From contig JAATFK010000727.1 of assembly GCA_015655225.1 (NCBI GenBank), forward strand, positions 1 to 12,277: a DNA stretch of 12,277 nucleotides, read 5' to 3'. A program made the translations under genes and the position numbers. Each line of letters starts with the position of its first letter. The first letter of the stretch is position 1. This DNA is from Solirubrobacterales bacterium (GTDB lineage: Bacteria > Actinomycetota > Thermoleophilia > Solirubrobacterales > Solirubrobacteraceae). The notes below the pieces were generated by a model that made no database searches, was not told where the DNA came from, and saw only the letters and a list, made by a program, of their open reading frames with translations. This document shows positions 1-6,639 of this stretch, in pieces.

Positions 1-1229
1 GACTCGATCATGAAGACGATCGAGTTGTGCCCGAGGCCGGTGTTGGGGCCGACGAGCAGGAAGAGATTCGGGAAGCCGGCGACCGTCGTGCCGCGGTGCG
101 CCTGCGGGCTGCCGCGCCAGACGTCGTCGAGCGCGAGCCCGTCGCGGCCGCGCACGAGCGAGCCGATCGGCATGTCGGTGACGTGGAAGCCGGTGCCGTA
201 GACGATCGTGTCGACCTCGTGCTCGACGCCGTCGTCGGTCACGATCGCGTGCGGTCGGACCTCGCGGATGCCCGCCGTCACGACCTCGACGTTGGGCTGG
301 GTGAGCGCCGGGTAGTAGGCGTTCGAGATCAGGATCCGCTTGCAGCCGATCGCGTAGTCGGGCGTCAGCGCGCGGCGCAGCTCCGGGTCAGGCACCTGGC
401 GCGCGAGGTGCTGACGCGCGACGCGCTCCGGCAGGCGGCTGAGCGGCGGGTGCATGAACGGCAGCACGTAGGTCTCCCGGCCCCAGTAGACGGCCGCACG
501 CACGAGCCGCTGGAGCGCGGGCAGGCGGCGGAAGAGCGCGCGCTCCCGCGGGCGCACCGCGCGACCCGGGTGCGGCATGACCCACGGCGGGGTCCGCTGG
601 AAGAGGCTCAGCCGGGCGACCTCGGGCTGGATGCTGGGGACGATCTGGATCGCCGAGGCGCCGGTGCCGACGACCGCGACGCGGCGACCCTCCACCGTGA
701 GGCCCTCCGGCCAGCGGGCCGAGTGGAACGCCTCGCCGGCGAAGGAGTCGATCCCGGGCAGCCGCGGGACCGCCGGCTCGTGCAGGGCGCCCGCGCCGGC
801 GACGAGGACCTCGGCGGTCAGGGCGCCGCGGGCGGTCTGCAGCTGCCAGAGCCCGAGCGCCTCGTCCCAGGCCGCGCCGGTCAGCTCGGCGTGGAGGCGG
901 ATCTTCGGGCGCAGGTCGTAGCGCTCGACGCAGTGGCGCAGGTAGCGCCAGATCTCGGGCGCGGGCGCGAAGGTGCGGCTCCAGTCGGGGTTCGGGGCGA
1001 ACGAGAACGAGTAGAGGTTCGAGGGCACGTCGCACTGGCAGCCGGGGTAGCGGTTGTCGCGCCAGGTGCCGCCGACCTCGCCGGCGCGCTCCAGCAGGAC
1101 GACGTCGTCGATCCCCTCCTGCTGGAGGCGGATCGCCATCCCGATGCCCGCGAAGCCGGTGCCGACGATCGCGATCCGCACGTGCGACGGCAGGCTCGTT
1201 GGGAGGGGGTCGGTCTCGTTCGTCGTCAT
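1..1229 (-). CDS. Flavin-dependent (Baeyer-Villiger-type) monooxygenase, 3' end beyond the window
   Basis: Predicted FAD- and NADPH-dependent monooxygenase inserting one oxygen atom into an unidentified ketone or similar substrate, in the cytosol. About 409 codons are visible and the frame runs off position 1; family members are usually around 490 residues or longer. Seen in order: FAD Rossmann motif GTGFAGIG (residues 23-30); the GGTWRDNRYPG segment (53-63) typical of this family; the complete type I Baeyer-Villiger fingerprint FxGxxxHxxxWP as FAGEAFHSARWP (163-174); then a second dinucleotide motif, VVGTGASAIQ (about 186-195), for NADPH. I chose the ATG at 1229 because GAAGGG lies just upstream; an in-frame ATG at 1247 would add six residues but has no ribosome site. 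It is divergent from a TetR gene with an inverted repeat between them, so repression by that regulator is likely. The family is secure; the substrate is unknown. Confidence 0.9.
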   Translation of the reverse strand, partial: MTTNETDPLPTSLPSHVRIAIVGTGFAGIGMAIRLQQEGIDDVVLLERAGEVGGTWRDNRYPGCQCDVPSNLYSFSFAPNPDWSRTFAPAPEIWRYLRHCVERYDLRPKIRLHAELTGAAWDEALGLWQLQTARGALTAEVLVAGAGALHEPAVPRLPGIDSFAGEAFHSARWPEGLTVEGRRVAVVGTGASAIQIVPSIQPEVARLSLFQRTPPWVMPHPGRAVRPRERALFRRLPALQRLVRAAVYWGRETYVLPFMHPPLSRLPERVARQHLARQVPDPELRRALTPDYAIGCKRILISNAYYPALTQPNVEVVTAGIREVRPHAIVTDDGVEHEVDTIVYGTGFHVTDMPIGSLVRGRDGLALDDVWRGSPQAHRGTTVAGFPNLFLLVGPNTGLGHNSIVFMIE

Positions 1230-1251
1230 GGCGGCGCCCTTCGTCATCGGT

Positions 1252-1275
1252 CGTAGAAACGCTGTGTTTCCTACG
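1252..1275. promoter_or_regulatory. Probable TetR operator between the divergent monooxygenase and tetR genes
   Basis: An inverted repeat with arms CGTAGAAAC and GTTTCCTACG around a five-base centre GCTGT. The arms match over nine positions, with one extra base in the right arm. It lies in the short gap between the monooxygenase start (1229 or 1247) and the tetR start (1295). Size, symmetry and position are those expected of a TetR-family dimer site controlling both directions. A second GTTTC at 1286-1290 and the palindrome GGTACC (1275-1280) follow directly. The repeat is seen directly; its role is inferred. Confidence 0.65.
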
Positions 1276-1294
1276 GTACCATGATGTTTCTCCG

Positions 1295-1975
1295 ATGTCG
1301 CCCGCTCCGCCCACGACGCCGCCGACCACGCCCGTCCCCCGCTCGCTGCCACGCGGCCGGCACGCTGCCGCGCGCGACGTGGTGCTCGCCTCCCAGCGCG
1401 GCCGGCTGCTGGAGGCGATCGCCGCGAACGTCGCCGAGCGCGGCTACGCGGAGACGACGGTCGCGCAGGTGATCGCGCGGGCGGGCGTCTCGCGCAAGAC
1501 CTTCTACGAGCACTTCGCCGACAAGCGGGCCTGCTTCCTGGAGGCGTGGGAGGTCGGGACCGACCTCGTGCTCGACCAGCTGGAGGCGGCCGCCGTCGAG
1601 GGCGAGCCGTGGCGGGCGCGGCTGCGCGGCGGCGTCGACGTCTTCCTGGAGATCCTCGCCGCCGAGCCGGCGTTCGCGCGCACGTTCCTGATCGAGGTGC
1701 TGACGGTCGGCGGCGACGCGCTGGAGCGCCGCGCCCGGATCCACGACCGCTTCGCCGAGGTGCTCGCCGACGCCTGCGCCTACGCCCGCACCCAGGGCGC
1801 CGACCTCGGCCCCGTCCCGCCGTTCGTCTTCCGTGCCGCCGCCGGCGCCGTCTCCGACCTCGTGGCCGAGCACGTGCGCCTGCACGGCGTCACCGGCCTG
1901 ACGGCGCTCGCCCCGAGGATCGAGCAGCTGCACCTGGCGCTCTGGCGGGGCGACTACGGCGACGACGGCGCCTAG
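1295..1975 (+). CDS. TetR/AcrR-family transcriptional regulator
   Basis: A 226-residue DNA-binding regulator, the usual length for the family. After a proline-rich, probably disordered N-terminus (residues 1-20), the TetR helix-turn-helix domain spans about 34-85. The segment from GYAETTVAQVIARAGVSRKT (50-69) on to FYEHFADK (70-77) is the family signature. The rest is a mostly helical ligand-binding and dimerisation domain that cannot be assigned a ligand. I start at ATG 1295 because the frame upstream runs into the operator and has no ribosome site. No Shine-Dalgarno precedes 1295 either; a TACCAT box at 1277-1282 would give a leader of only a few bases. It is divergent from the flavin monooxygenase, which it probably represses until a substrate-like ligand binds. 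Its stop shares a CTAG with the convergent terC-family gene. Confidence 0.92.
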   Translation: MSPAPPTTPPTTPVPRSLPRGRHAAARDVVLASQRGRLLEAIAANVAERGYAETTVAQVIARAGVSRKTFYEHFADKRACFLEAWEVGTDLVLDQLEAAAVEGEPWRARLRGGVDVFLEILAAEPAFARTFLIEVLTVGGDALERRARIHDRFAEVLADACAYARTQGADLGPVPPFVFRAAAGAVSDLVAEHVRLHGVTGLTALAPRIEQLHLALWRGDYGDDGA

Positions 1976-2892
1976 CCGCTGGCAGCCGCGCGCCCCGCCG
2001 CCCGCCGGTCCGCCACCACCGAGCCGAGCGCGGCGACGACCAGCGCGCCCACGACGACCGCGAGCGAGAGGGCGATCGGCGGGTGCCAGACGTCGACGAG
2101 CACGAGCTTCGCGGCGACGAAGCCGAGGATCGCGGCGAGCCCCAGGTTGAGGTAGCGGAAGCGGTCGAGCATCCCCTCCAGCACGAAGTAGAGGCTGACC
2201 ATCCCGAGCAGCGAGAACGCGTTCGCGGCGAACACGACGAACGTGTCGCGCGTGATCGCGAAGACCGCCGGGATCGAGTCGATCGCGAACATCACGTCGA
2301 ACGCGGCGACCATCAGGAGCGCCGCCAGCAGCGGCGTCGCGAGCCGCCGGCCGCCCATCCGCGTCACCAGCTTCCCGCCGTCGTGGTCGGGCGCGAGCGG
2401 CACCACCCGCCGCAGCGCCCGCATCGCGAACGTGCTCTCGGGGTCGACGTGCTCGTCGCCCTGCCGCGCGATTCTCACCGCCGTGAGGGCGAGCAGCGCG
2501 CCGAGCACGTACGTCGTCGCGTGGAACGCGTCGAGCGCCGCGGCGCCCGCGAGGATGAAGCCGGTCCGCAGCACGATCGCCCCCGCGACGCCGTACAGCA
2601 GCACGCGGTTGCGCTGCGCGACCGGCACGCCGAAGAACGTGAAGAGGACCGCGAAGACGAACAGGTTGTCGAGCGACAGCGACTTCTCGATCAGGAAGCC
2701 GGCGAGGTACTCGCTCGCGTGCGCGCCGCTGTCGAGCAGCGCGAGGACGGCGGCGAAGGCGACGCCGACCGCGGTCCAGATCAGCGACCAGACGAGCGCC
2801 GAGCGGGTTGACGGCGCGCCGGCCCCATGGCCGCGCAGGTCGACGGCGATGGCGAGAGCGACGAACAGCGAGAGGGCGATCCAGGGAAGCAT
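1972..2892 (-). CDS. TerC/Alx-family integral membrane protein (probable metal, likely Mn2+, exporter)
   Basis: A multi-pass membrane protein of 306 residues with roughly eight to nine hydrophobic helices. Family hallmarks are visible: EYLAGFLIEKSLSLDNLFVF (residues 61-80) and the second acidic repeat DVMFAIDSIPAVFAIT (199-214). These intramembrane acidic residues form the metal path in TerC relatives. Members such as Alx, MeeF and MeeY export manganese or help metallate secreted enzymes; tellurite resistance, the source of the name, is not implied here. The ATG at 2892 sits 11 bases after AAGGAG. A GTG three codons earlier (2901) is only 2 bases from it, so ATG is preferred. The leader forms a hairpin that covers part of that ribosome site. 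The gene follows ppk2 on the same strand after 115 bases and probably has its own control. Confidence 0.92.
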   Translation of the reverse strand: MLPWIALSLFVALAIAVDLRGHGAGAPSTRSALVWSLIWTAVGVAFAAVLALLDSGAHASEYLAGFLIEKSLSLDNLFVFAVLFTFFGVPVAQRNRVLLYGVAGAIVLRTGFILAGAAALDAFHATTYVLGALLALTAVRIARQGDEHVDPESTFAMRALRRVVPLAPDHDGGKLVTRMGGRRLATPLLAALLMVAAFDVMFAIDSIPAVFAITRDTFVVFAANAFSLLGMVSLYFVLEGMLDRFRYLNLGLAAILGFVAAKLVLVDVWHPPIALSLAVVVGALVVAALGSVVADRRAAGRAAASG

Positions 2893-2905
2893 TGCGGGCA
2901 CGGCT

Positions 2906-2929
2906 CCTTCGAGATTGGGGTCTCGAAGG
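2906..2929 (-). promoter_or_regulatory. Hairpin sequestering the terC-family ribosome binding site
   Basis: On the transcript strand a perfect 9-bp stem, CCUUCGAGA / UCUCGAAGG, closes a six-base CCCCAA loop. The 3' arm contains AAGG of the AAGGAG ribosome site for the gene starting at 2892, so the folded form should lower translation. It could belong to a metal- or temperature-responsive switch or be simple translational damping. I could not match the conserved core of the yybP-ykoY manganese riboswitch, which often precedes terC genes. The stem is seen; regulation is inferred. Confidence 0.55.
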
Positions 2930-2961
2930 TTTCGCCCACCAATGCTCCGGCCGGCGCGCCG

Positions 2962-2979
2962 GGCCCCCGTCGGAGGGCC
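2962..2979 (-). terminator. GC-rich hairpin after ppk2, possible weak terminator
   Basis: On the minus strand GGCCCUC / GGGGGCC can pair over about seven positions (one G-U) around a CGAC loop, some 30 bases after the ppk2 stop. A perfect 12-bp palindrome, CCGGCGCGCCGG, lies beside it at 2951-2962. No U-tract follows, so this may be a Rho-type or attenuating structure, or part of the terC leader, rather than a classical terminator. Confidence 0.3.
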
Positions 2980-3007
2980 GTGCTGACGAACGCGCCGTGT
3001 CGCAGGG

Positions 3008-3784
3008 CTACTTCCCTTCAGCCACGAAGGCTACCGGGTCGATCGCGTGGGCCCGCAAGCCCGTCTCGATCGCGTCGCAGACGGTCTCGACCACCGCGAC
3101 GCGGGCGTAGCGCTTCGACTCCGCCGGGATCACGGTCCACGGCGCCTCGGGCCGGTCGGTGCGCGCGAACATCTGCTCGACCGCCGCCTCGTACTCGGGT
3201 CGCTTCTTGCGGTTGCGCCAGTCCTCGTCCGTCAGCTTCCACTGCTTCAGCGGATCCTTCTCGCGCGCCTTGAAGCGCTTCTCCTGCTCCTTGTCGGAGA
3301 TGTGCAGCCACAGCTTCACGATGATCATGCCGTCGCCCGCGAGCATGTGCTCGAACGCGACGACGTCGTCGTAGCCGCGCGTCCACTCGGCCTCGGTCGC
3401 GAAGCCCTCGACGCGCTCCACCAGCACGCGCCCGTACCAGGAGCGGTCGAGCACAGCCATCCCGCCCCAGCCCGGCAGGGACGAGGTGAAGCGCAGCAGG
3501 AAGTGGTGGCGCTTCTCAACGTCCGACGGCGCCGCGAACTCCCGCACGCGCACGTGCCGCGGGTCGAGCGGCGCCACCAGCCGGCGGATCGCGCCGCCCT
3601 TGCCGGACGCGTCCCAGCCCTCGAAGAGGATGCAGAGCGGCGGCCCGAGGCGGCCGTCGCCGAGCAGGCCGCCGAGCTGGAGCCGCAGCGCGAGCAGCCG
3701 CTGCTGCGCCTCCGCCAGCTTGCGCTCGCCCTCCTCGTGGCCGAGCGCGAGCGACAGGTCGGCGTCGGCGAGCGTGACGGTCAT
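3008..3784 (-). CDS. ppk2: Polyphosphate kinase 2 family protein (PPK2)
   Basis: A cytosolic phosphotransferase of 258 residues, the size of a single-domain PPK2, which moves phosphate between polyphosphate and a nucleotide. The P-loop is FEGWDASGKGGAI (residues 54-66). The Walker B/lid segment VLDRSWYGR (111-119) carries the catalytic Asp113 and the family-typical arginines. KDPLKQWKLTDEDWRNR in the C-terminal half is also characteristic. Sequence alone does not settle whether AMP, ADP or GDP is the acceptor; the GWDASGKGGAIRRL form resembles AMP/ADP-phosphorylating members. The ATG at 3784 lies 11 bases after the stop of the NAD(P)-binding gene, so the two are probably co-transcribed. A phosphate-permease-like gene lies at the right end of the window but is not linked to it. 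Confidence 0.93.
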   Translation of the reverse strand: MTVTLADADLSLALGHEEGERKLAEAQQRLLALRLQLGGLLGDGRLGPPLCILFEGWDASGKGGAIRRLVAPLDPRHVRVREFAAPSDVEKRHHFLLRFTSSLPGWGGMAVLDRSWYGRVLVERVEGFATEAEWTRGYDDVVAFEHMLAGDGMIIVKLWLHISDKEQEKRFKAREKDPLKQWKLTDEDWRNRKKRPEYEAAVEQMFARTDRPEAPWTVIPAESKRYARVAVVETVCDAIETGLRAHAIDPVAFVAEGK

Positions 3785-3795
3785 CCGCGGGTCGC

Positions 3796-4455
3796 CTAGG
3801 CCGGCGTCGCGAGCGCTCTCAGCGCCTGCTCGATCGGCGTCTCGCCGCCGACCAGCACGAATCTCTGGTGGATCGTCTCCGGCAGCACGAGCGCCGCCGC
3901 GACGACCGCCGCCACGTCCTCGCGCGGGATCTCGCCGCGCGGGAGCGTCGCGCCGACGCTGACGCGGCCCGTGCCGGGGTCGTTCGTGAGCGCGCCGGGG
4001 CGCACGATCGTCCAGTCGAGCCCGCTCGCCTCGACGGCGTCGTCGGCCTCGCCCTTCGCCCGCGTGTAGGCGGCGAACCCGTCCCCCTGCACGGAGGAGT
4101 CGGCGCCGATCGAGCTGACGATCACGTAGCGCGCGACCGAGCGCGCCTGCGCCGCCTCGATCAGCTTGATCGCGCCGTCGCGGTCCATCGTCTGCTTGCG
4201 GGCGTCGCCGCTGCCGGGGCCGGCGCCGGCCGCGAAGACGACCGCGTCGGAGCCCGCGATCTCGTTCGCGAGCGCGCCGACGGCGTCGTTCTCGAGGTCG
4301 AAGAGGAGCGGCTCGACGCCGATCGCGCGCAGGTCGTCGCTCTGGTCGGGGTTGCGGATCAGCCCGCGCACGCGGTCGCCGCGCGCGACCAGCTGGCGTC
4401 CCAGGTGCAGGGCGATCTGCCCGTGTCCGCCGGCGATCGTGATCGTCTGAGCCAT
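3796..4455 (-). CDS. NAD(P)-binding atypical short-chain dehydrogenase-like protein
   Basis: A 219-residue Rossmann-fold protein of the NAD(P)H-binding/NmrA-like (atypical SDR) group. The N-terminal nucleotide motif is IAGGHGQIALHLGRQL (residues 7-22); the usual second glycine region reads GGHGQIA. It keeps SSIGAD (114-119) and a YxxxK pair, Y130 and K134, so a redox role is possible. Many relatives act instead as redox sensors or nucleotide-sugar or flavin reductases, and the substrate cannot be named. Its start is 13 bases after the stop of the unknown gene 4469-4879, and its stop is 11 bases before ppk2, indicating an operon. A TAGGCT box 10 bases before the ATG, overlapping the upstream stop codon, could be an internal near-leaderless promoter. 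Fold assignment is firm; function is open. Confidence 0.85.
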   Translation of the reverse strand: MAQTITIAGGHGQIALHLGRQLVARGDRVRGLIRNPDQSDDLRAIGVEPLLFDLENDAVGALANEIAGSDAVVFAAGAGPGSGDARKQTMDRDGAIKLIEAAQARSVARYVIVSSIGADSSVQGDGFAAYTRAKGEADDAVEASGLDWTIVRPGALTNDPGTGRVSVGATLPRGEIPREDVAAVVAAALVLPETIHQRFVLVGGETPIEQALRALATPA

Positions 4456-4468
4456 CGTGGGATCGAGC

Positions 4469-4879
4469 CTACCCGCTCGGCTCGTCGCTCGACCAGGGCT
4501 CGCCGTCGTCGTCGTCGTCCTCGTCGCTCGTGTAGGCGTGCAGCGGCGCCCACGCGACCGGCCGGGGCGAGCGGCGGGCGGCCGCGACCAGCTCCTGCAG
4601 CTCGCCGCCGGAGCGGTGCTCGGGCGGGAGCGAGGTCGCCGGCTCGACCCACTCGACCGCGTCGAGCGCGAGCCCGTTGCGCGCCGCCGCGCGCCCGACG
4701 ACGCGCAGGAAGCGCGCCTGGTCGGGCACCCGCGCGGCGACGTAGCCGTAGGCGCCGTCCGCGCCGTCGAGCGCGCTCTCCTCCCGCTCCGGGACGAGGT
4801 GCAGGAAGCCGATCCAGATGCGGTCAGCCCCGGAGCTTCGCCCGCGCCGGCGGGAGGTACCGGCGGCGTGGCGCCTCAT
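4469..4879 (-). CDS. Unknown protein with acidic C-terminal tail, overlapping the presenilin-like gene
   Basis: Not recognised. From the ATG at 4879 it has 136 residues; ATG 4921 would give 150. Either start places the first codons inside the 3' end of the upstream gene, whose stop is at 4824-4826. The first 18 or so residues are arginine-rich and look like read-through of that gene's tail rather than a folded domain, so the natural start may be nearer 4825 with a non-standard codon; no ribosome site decides it. The body (WIGFLHLVPE onward) looks like a compact alpha/beta domain with no membrane segment, lipobox or catalytic motif that I can name. The last 25 residues are very acidic (DEDDDDDGE) and probably disordered. 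Position suggests a cytosolic partner translated with the membrane protein, but that is inference. Confidence 0.65.
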   Translation of the reverse strand: MRRHAAGTSRRRGRSSGADRIWIGFLHLVPEREESALDGADGAYGYVAARVPDQARFLRVVGRAAARNGLALDAVEWVEPATSLPPEHRSGGELQELVAAARRSPRPVAWAPLHAYTSDEDDDDDGEPWSSDEPSG

Positions 4880-5759
4880 GCCGGGGCGCCAGCGGTCGCG
4901 CTCGGGTCGGCTGCTCGACACATTCCGGCGAGGATATGGCGACCGCCACCTGTGGCGCGTCGCGCGGCGCCTCCGCGGGCGCCTCGCGCCGTCGCGCGAG
5001 CCACCCGCGCAGCGCGCTCGCGCCCTCGACGACGAACAGCGCGAAGGCGACCGGGACGGTCGCGGGGAGCTGGTTCAGGATCAGGAAGAAGATCGCCGCG
5101 ATCAGCGCGAAGCCGAGCGTCAGCCCCGCCACCCAGGCGCGTGGACGGGCCCGCGCGGCGAGCACGGCACCGACCAGCGCCGGCAGGAAGACGTCGCCGT
5201 AGCCCATCGTCAGCGGGCCGATCTCGACCCGCTGGAGCTGCGGCAGGCTGTGCGCGACGCCCGCCTGGTTGAGCGCGTCGGCGGCGGGCTCGAGCAGCCC
5301 GCTGGCGACCAGCACGAGGTCGGCGACCGCCATCGCGACGATCCCGACACCGAGCCAGCGCCCGGGCGTCAGCTCGACCAGGAGGGAGCCGAGCAGCATG
5401 CAGCTGGCGGCGATCACGACGAGCGCGCCGAGCTGGCCGGCGAGGCCGTGCACGTCGAGCAGCGCGATCGCGAGCCCGGCGACGACGACGGCCAGGGCGG
5501 GCCAGCCGGTGCGCAGCGCGTAGATCAGCGCGAGCAGCGGGACGAGCACGAGCGAGGCCGACGCGAACGTGCCGGCGGCGCTCGGCCACGTGTTGATTGC
5601 CACGACGCAGCCGACGAGCGAGCCGACCGGTATCAGCGCGAAGGCGCGGTGGCGGAGGGGGGCGAGCCAGAGCGGAGCGCTGGTCGCGGTCGCGCCGGCC
5701 ACGAGAGCGGCCTGGGCGACGGAGCTGCCGGCGTAGGCGGCGAGGAAGTCAACGCTCAT
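4824..5759 (-). CDS. Putative presenilin/SPP-like GxGD intramembrane aspartyl protease
   Basis: A 311-residue membrane protein with about nine hydrophobic helices in residues 8-248, then a 60-residue basic, proline-rich cytosolic tail. Helix 6 (135-155) contains a buried aspartate, VAD147LVLV. Helix 7 (181-201) has MGYGD189VFLP, a GxGD motif followed by the xxxP seen in signal peptide peptidases. Helix 9 begins with QLPATVP (230-236), matching the place of the PAL motif. Nine helices with the paired aspartates in 6 and 7 and PAL at 9 is the presenilin/SPP plan, which would make this a protease cleaving transmembrane segments. Prepilin peptidases also use GxGD, but usually with lysine shortly after it, absent here. 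The first aspartate lacks the usual preceding tyrosine. ATG 5759 has no clear ribosome site. The gene leads the minus-strand cluster and overlaps the next one. Membrane protein: certain; protease: moderate. Confidence 0.6.
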   Translation of the reverse strand: MSVDFLAAYAGSSVAQAALVAGATATSAPLWLAPLRHRAFALIPVGSLVGCVVAINTWPSAAGTFASASLVLVPLLALIYALRTGWPALAVVVAGLAIALLDVHGLAGQLGALVVIAASCMLLGSLLVELTPGRWLGVGIVAMAVADLVLVASGLLEPAADALNQAGVAHSLPQLQRVEIGPLTMGYGDVFLPALVGAVLAARARPRAWVAGLTLGFALIAAIFFLILNQLPATVPVAFALFVVEGASALRGWLARRREAPAEAPRDAPQVAVAISSPECVEQPTRARPLAPRHEAPRRRYLPPARAKLRG

Positions 5760-5997
5760 GTCGGCCGACCGGGGTCGGAGACGATCGAGCGGACAGGGGC
5801 GGAGTCAGGGTTCGAGTTCGTGGGCACCCTTCGACCATTGCCGCAGAAGATGTGAGAAACCTTAACCCTGAGCCAACACTCACCAATCTGACACTCATCT
5901 CGGCGCCTACGCGATCCAGTTTCCTTGAGGTAATCGGTTTCCAAAGGATATCGTCGCGAACTCCGCGTCAATCGAACGAAAACGGGAGCAAGTCGAC
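5760..5997. promoter_or_regulatory. Divergent, comparatively AT-rich promoter region
   Basis: This 238-base gap separates the presenilin-like gene (-) from the NAD(P)-binding gene (+), and about 5850-5970 is clearly less GC-rich than anything else here. For the plus gene a candidate promoter is TTGAGG (5925-5930) with TATCGT (5949-5954), 18 bases apart, and GGGAG about 10 bases before ATG 5998. Two direct copies of GTTTCC (5919-5924 and 5937-5942) flank the -35 box at an 18-base period and may be a regulator site. I saw no convincing ORF or RNA gene. Confidence 0.45.
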
Positions 5998-6639
5998 ATG
6001 AAGATCGCCCTCATCGGCGCCGGCGGCACGATCGGCCAAGCGATCGCCGCCGAGGCGGCCTCGCGCGGCCACGAGGTCGTCGCGATCGTCCGCGACCCGA
6101 GCCGCGTCACGCTGCCCGACGGCGTCACCGTCAGACGCGGCGACGTCACCGATGGCGACTCGATCGCCGCGGCGGTGCAGGGCGCCGACGCCGTCGTCGC
6201 CACGATCAGCGGCCGCCGCGACGGCAGCACGGCCGTCTACACCGAGGGCGCCGACACGCTGATCGAGACCCTGCCGCGCACCGACGTCGCGCGCCTCCTG
6301 TGGGTCGGCGGCGCCGGCAGCCTGCTGGTCGGCGGGAGACCGCTGCTGGAGTCTCCCGACTTTCCCGATGCCTACAAGGCCGAGGCGACGGCGGCCGCGG
6401 AGGTCCTGCGGCGCTTCCGCGACCTCGGCGGCGACAGCCTCGTCGAGTGGACCTACTTCAGCCCCGCGATCGAGATCGGCCCCGGTCCGCGCACCGGCAG
6501 CTACCGCCTCGAGAGCGACGTGCCGGTCTTCGCGGAGGACGGCAGCAGCACGATCTCCTACGCCGACTACGCGGTCGCGCTCGTCGACGAGCTGGAGCAG
6601 CGCCGCTACCCGCGCCAGCGCTTCACCGCCGGCTACTGA
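5998..6639 (+). CDS. NAD(P)H-binding protein, NmrA-like atypical SDR
   Basis: A 213-residue Rossmann protein starting MKIALIGAGGTIGQAIAAEA; the GxxGxxG dinucleotide motif is at residues 7-13. VRRGDVTD (about 45-52) and the WVGGAGSLLV strand (about 101-110) are typical of the NAD(P)H-binding group that includes YwnB-like proteins. It has no YxxxK in the usual place: the tyrosine in DAYKAEA is followed by alanine at the lysine position. It may therefore bind NADPH as a reductase of flavin- or quinone-like substrates, or as a redox sensor; I cannot choose. ATG 5998 is supported by GGGAG upstream and by the abrupt change in composition at the start. It is monocistronic: the presenilin-like gene diverges and the cyclase gene converges one base after its stop. 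It is only distantly similar to the SDR-like gene at 3796-4455. Confidence 0.87.
   Translation: MKIALIGAGGTIGQAIAAEAASRGHEVVAIVRDPSRVTLPDGVTVRRGDVTDGDSIAAAVQGADAVVATISGRRDGSTAVYTEGADTLIETLPRTDVARLLWVGGAGSLLVGGRPLLESPDFPDAYKAEATAAAEVLRRFRDLGGDSLVEWTYFSPAIEIGPGPRTGSYRLESDVPVFAEDGSSTISYADYAVALVDELEQRRYPRQRFTAGY

Noticed and set aside
27..1256. Long open frame on the plus strand opposite the monooxygenase
   Set aside because: Its translation is Arg/Asp/Ala/Val-rich without any motif, while the minus-strand frame carries the full Baeyer-Villiger fingerprint. It is a GC-driven shadow.
2893..3007. yybP-ykoY-type manganese riboswitch before the terC-family gene
   Set aside because: The context invites it, but I could not find the conserved core segments and paired loops. 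Only simple hairpins are supported.
3868..5202. Plus-strand frame of 444 codons across three minus-strand genes
   Set aside because: Spans several unrelated genes, is repetitive in arginine, and has no recognisable motif or ribosome site.
4824..5759. Type IV prepilin peptidase (A24) instead of a presenilin-like protease
   Set aside because: A24 enzymes usually have lysine shortly after GxGD (GxGDxK) and fewer helices. Here GYGD is followed by VFLP, with a PAL-like motif in a ninth helix. Not fully excluded.
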